Notes under the pieces: model-generated | Database searches by the model: none | The model's input: only the letters and a program-made list of their open reading frames with translations | What the model was told of the DNA's origin: nothing | Position numbers and translations under genes: made by a program | Assembly: GCA_946543085.1 (NCBI GenBank) | Contig: CAMNLM010000001.1 | Location: 35,780-99,779 of the forward strand | Source of the DNA: an uncultured Clostridia bacterium | Lineage (GTDB): Bacteria; Bacillota; Clostridia; Christensenellales; Aristaeellaceae | DNA length: 64,000 nt | Direction of reading: 5' to 3' | In this document: positions 63,270 to 64,000 of the stretch, in pieces | How the letters are laid out: each line of letters starts with the position of its first letter | How positions within the stretch are numbered: the first letter of the stretch is position 1

Positions 63270-64000
63270 ATGATGCAACCGAGCCTTGCGCAGGAGGTGC
63301 TGGCAAAGGCGACGGCCACCGGCGGCGACTTCGCGGAAATCTTCCTCGAGGACAGCCGCAGCCACACCCTGCAGCTCAAGTCCAGGCGCATGGATACCGT
63401 GAATTCCCTGCGTGTCCACGGCGCGGGCGTGCGCGTCTTTAACGGCACGAGCGCTGTCTATGTCTATACGAACGACACCAGCCGCGAGGGGCTGCTCGCC
63501 TGCGCGGAGAAGGCCGCCGCGGCCGTGACGAACGGCCAGGGCTGCGCGCCAGCGCCGCTGCGCCCCGAGGACGCCCGCCGTCCCGAGGAGGTGCGCATCC
63601 TCCCCGGCGATGTCAGCGCGGCCCGGAAGGCGGAAAAGCTTCGCGCGGCGGACGCGGCTGCCCGCGATGCCTCCGACGAGATCGTGCAGGTGAATGCCCG
63701 CTATACCGACACCGTGCAGGATGTGCTGATCGCCAACACCGAGGGCGTTTTTGTCACCGACCGCCGCGTCTATTCGCGCTTTGCCTGCACCGCTGTGGCC
63801 AGCGACGGCAGGGAGAACCAGAGCGGCAGCATCAATCCCGGCGGCTTCATGGGCTTTGAGCTGTTCGACAGCCGCGTCGACCCGGACGCCTGCGGCCGGT
63901 ACGCGGCGAAGCAGGCGGTCACCATGCTGCACGCGCCGGTCTGCCCGGCGGGCGTTTTCCCCGTGGTGATCGACAACGGCTTCGGCGGCGTCATCTTTCA
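63270..64000 (+). CDS. TldD/PmbA-family protein (3' partial)
   Basis: Frame open from ATG 63270 (AAAGGATG site; a second ATG follows immediately) to the window end, 243 codons. The N-terminal domain of the TldD/PmbA (modulator of DNA gyrase) family is recognisable: AEIFLEDSRSHTLQLKSRRMD, VHGAGVRVFNGTSAVYVYTND, then VIDNGFGGVIFH near the cut. TldD carries the HExxxH zinc motif further downstream, outside the window, so TldD or PmbA status cannot be confirmed here. The TldD/TldE complex is a protease involved in peptide maturation. Confidence 0.88.
   Translation, partial: MMQPSLAQEVLAKATATGGDFAEIFLEDSRSHTLQLKSRRMDTVNSLRVHGAGVRVFNGTSAVYVYTNDTSREGLLACAEKAAAAVTNGQGCAPAPLRPEDARRPEEVRILPGDVSAARKAEKLRAADAAARDASDEIVQVNARYTDTVQDVLIANTEGVFVTDRRVYSRFACTAVASDGRENQSGSINPGGFMGFELFDSRVDPDACGRYAAKQAVTMLHAPVCPAGVFPVVIDNGFGGVIF

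Overview
The window is a chromosomal segment of a high-GC, low-mobility Bacillota (Clostridia-type) bacterium, most likely a strict anaerobe from a gut or rumen community. The evidence is AGGAGG-type ribosome binding sites before almost every gene, TTGACA/TATAAT promoters, a short (about 100 nt) SRP RNA, a PPi-type phosphofructokinase, an ECF-type vitamin transporter subunit, type III pantothenate kinase, DUF1667, and BspA-like leucine-rich-repeat surface proteins. A Christensenellales- or Oscillospirales-like lineage would fit, but that is inference. No tRNA, rRNA operon, CRISPR array, transposase, integrase, phage gene or recognisable defence system is visible. Two genes are cut by the window ends: a BFD-type oxidoreductase at the left and a TldD/PmbA-type protein at the right.

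Layout. 1-2254: three-gene redox operon (BFD-type FAD oxidoreductase, second FAD/NAD oxidoreductase, DUF1667). 2673-6791: giant secreted modular protein behind a consensus promoter. 7031-12168: housekeeping and small genes (pfp, helix-hairpin-helix protein, dtd, L,D-transpeptidase, a small membrane protein coupled to a P-loop kinase, an FMN reductase). 12169-12730: non-coding block rich in palindromic repeats. 12731-16732 (minus): rplI-dnaB-yhaM-lipoprotein operon. 17184-20594: secreted M16C-type metallopeptidase. 20693-27768 (minus): TRIC channel with a small partner, secreted transglutaminase/LRR protein, ECF S component with coaX, secreted SH3 protein, SDR. 27990-28358: protein made of four 24-residue repeats. 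28413-29759 (minus): mnmE. 30013-35703: AT-rich 1896-residue BspA-like protein, the clearest compositional outlier. 35769-38827: LysR regulator, then map, a DUF1292 gene and engB. 39064-41634: second BspA-like protein with native composition. 41717-44710 (minus): GH3 beta-glucosidase and a cytidylate-kinase-like protein. 45048-50169: secreted unknown, SRP RNA, glyA, large glycosyltransferase. 50381-52387: divergent oxidative-stress genes (gpx plus flavoprotein, opposite msrA). 52467-54757 (minus): complete polar amino acid ABC transporter. 55023-64000: glutamine amidotransferase, cytidine deaminase, acyltransferase, nucleoside hydrolase, secreted beta-lactamase-fold protein, lipid kinase, coiled-coil protein, deoB, a purine nucleoside phosphorylase, a repeat block, and the start of tldD.

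How it fits together. Cytidine deaminase, nucleoside hydrolase, phosphopentomutase and purine nucleoside phosphorylase make up a nucleoside salvage set in the last 9 kb. Secreted or surface proteins (giant modular protein, two LRR proteins, transglutaminase/LRR, SH3, M16C peptidase, L,D-transpeptidase, MBL-fold, lipoprotein, one unknown) are unusually dense and imply heavy investment in the envelope. None shows an LPXTG sorting signal. The most interesting points for follow-up are: the AT-rich modular LRR gene; the family of perfect hairpins shared by the 12.2-12.6 kb and 62.9-63.2 kb intergenic blocks; the fully overlapping divergent gpx/msrA promoters with a palindrome; the 24-residue repeat protein; and a small membrane gene at 11083-11307 that overlaps its neighbour.
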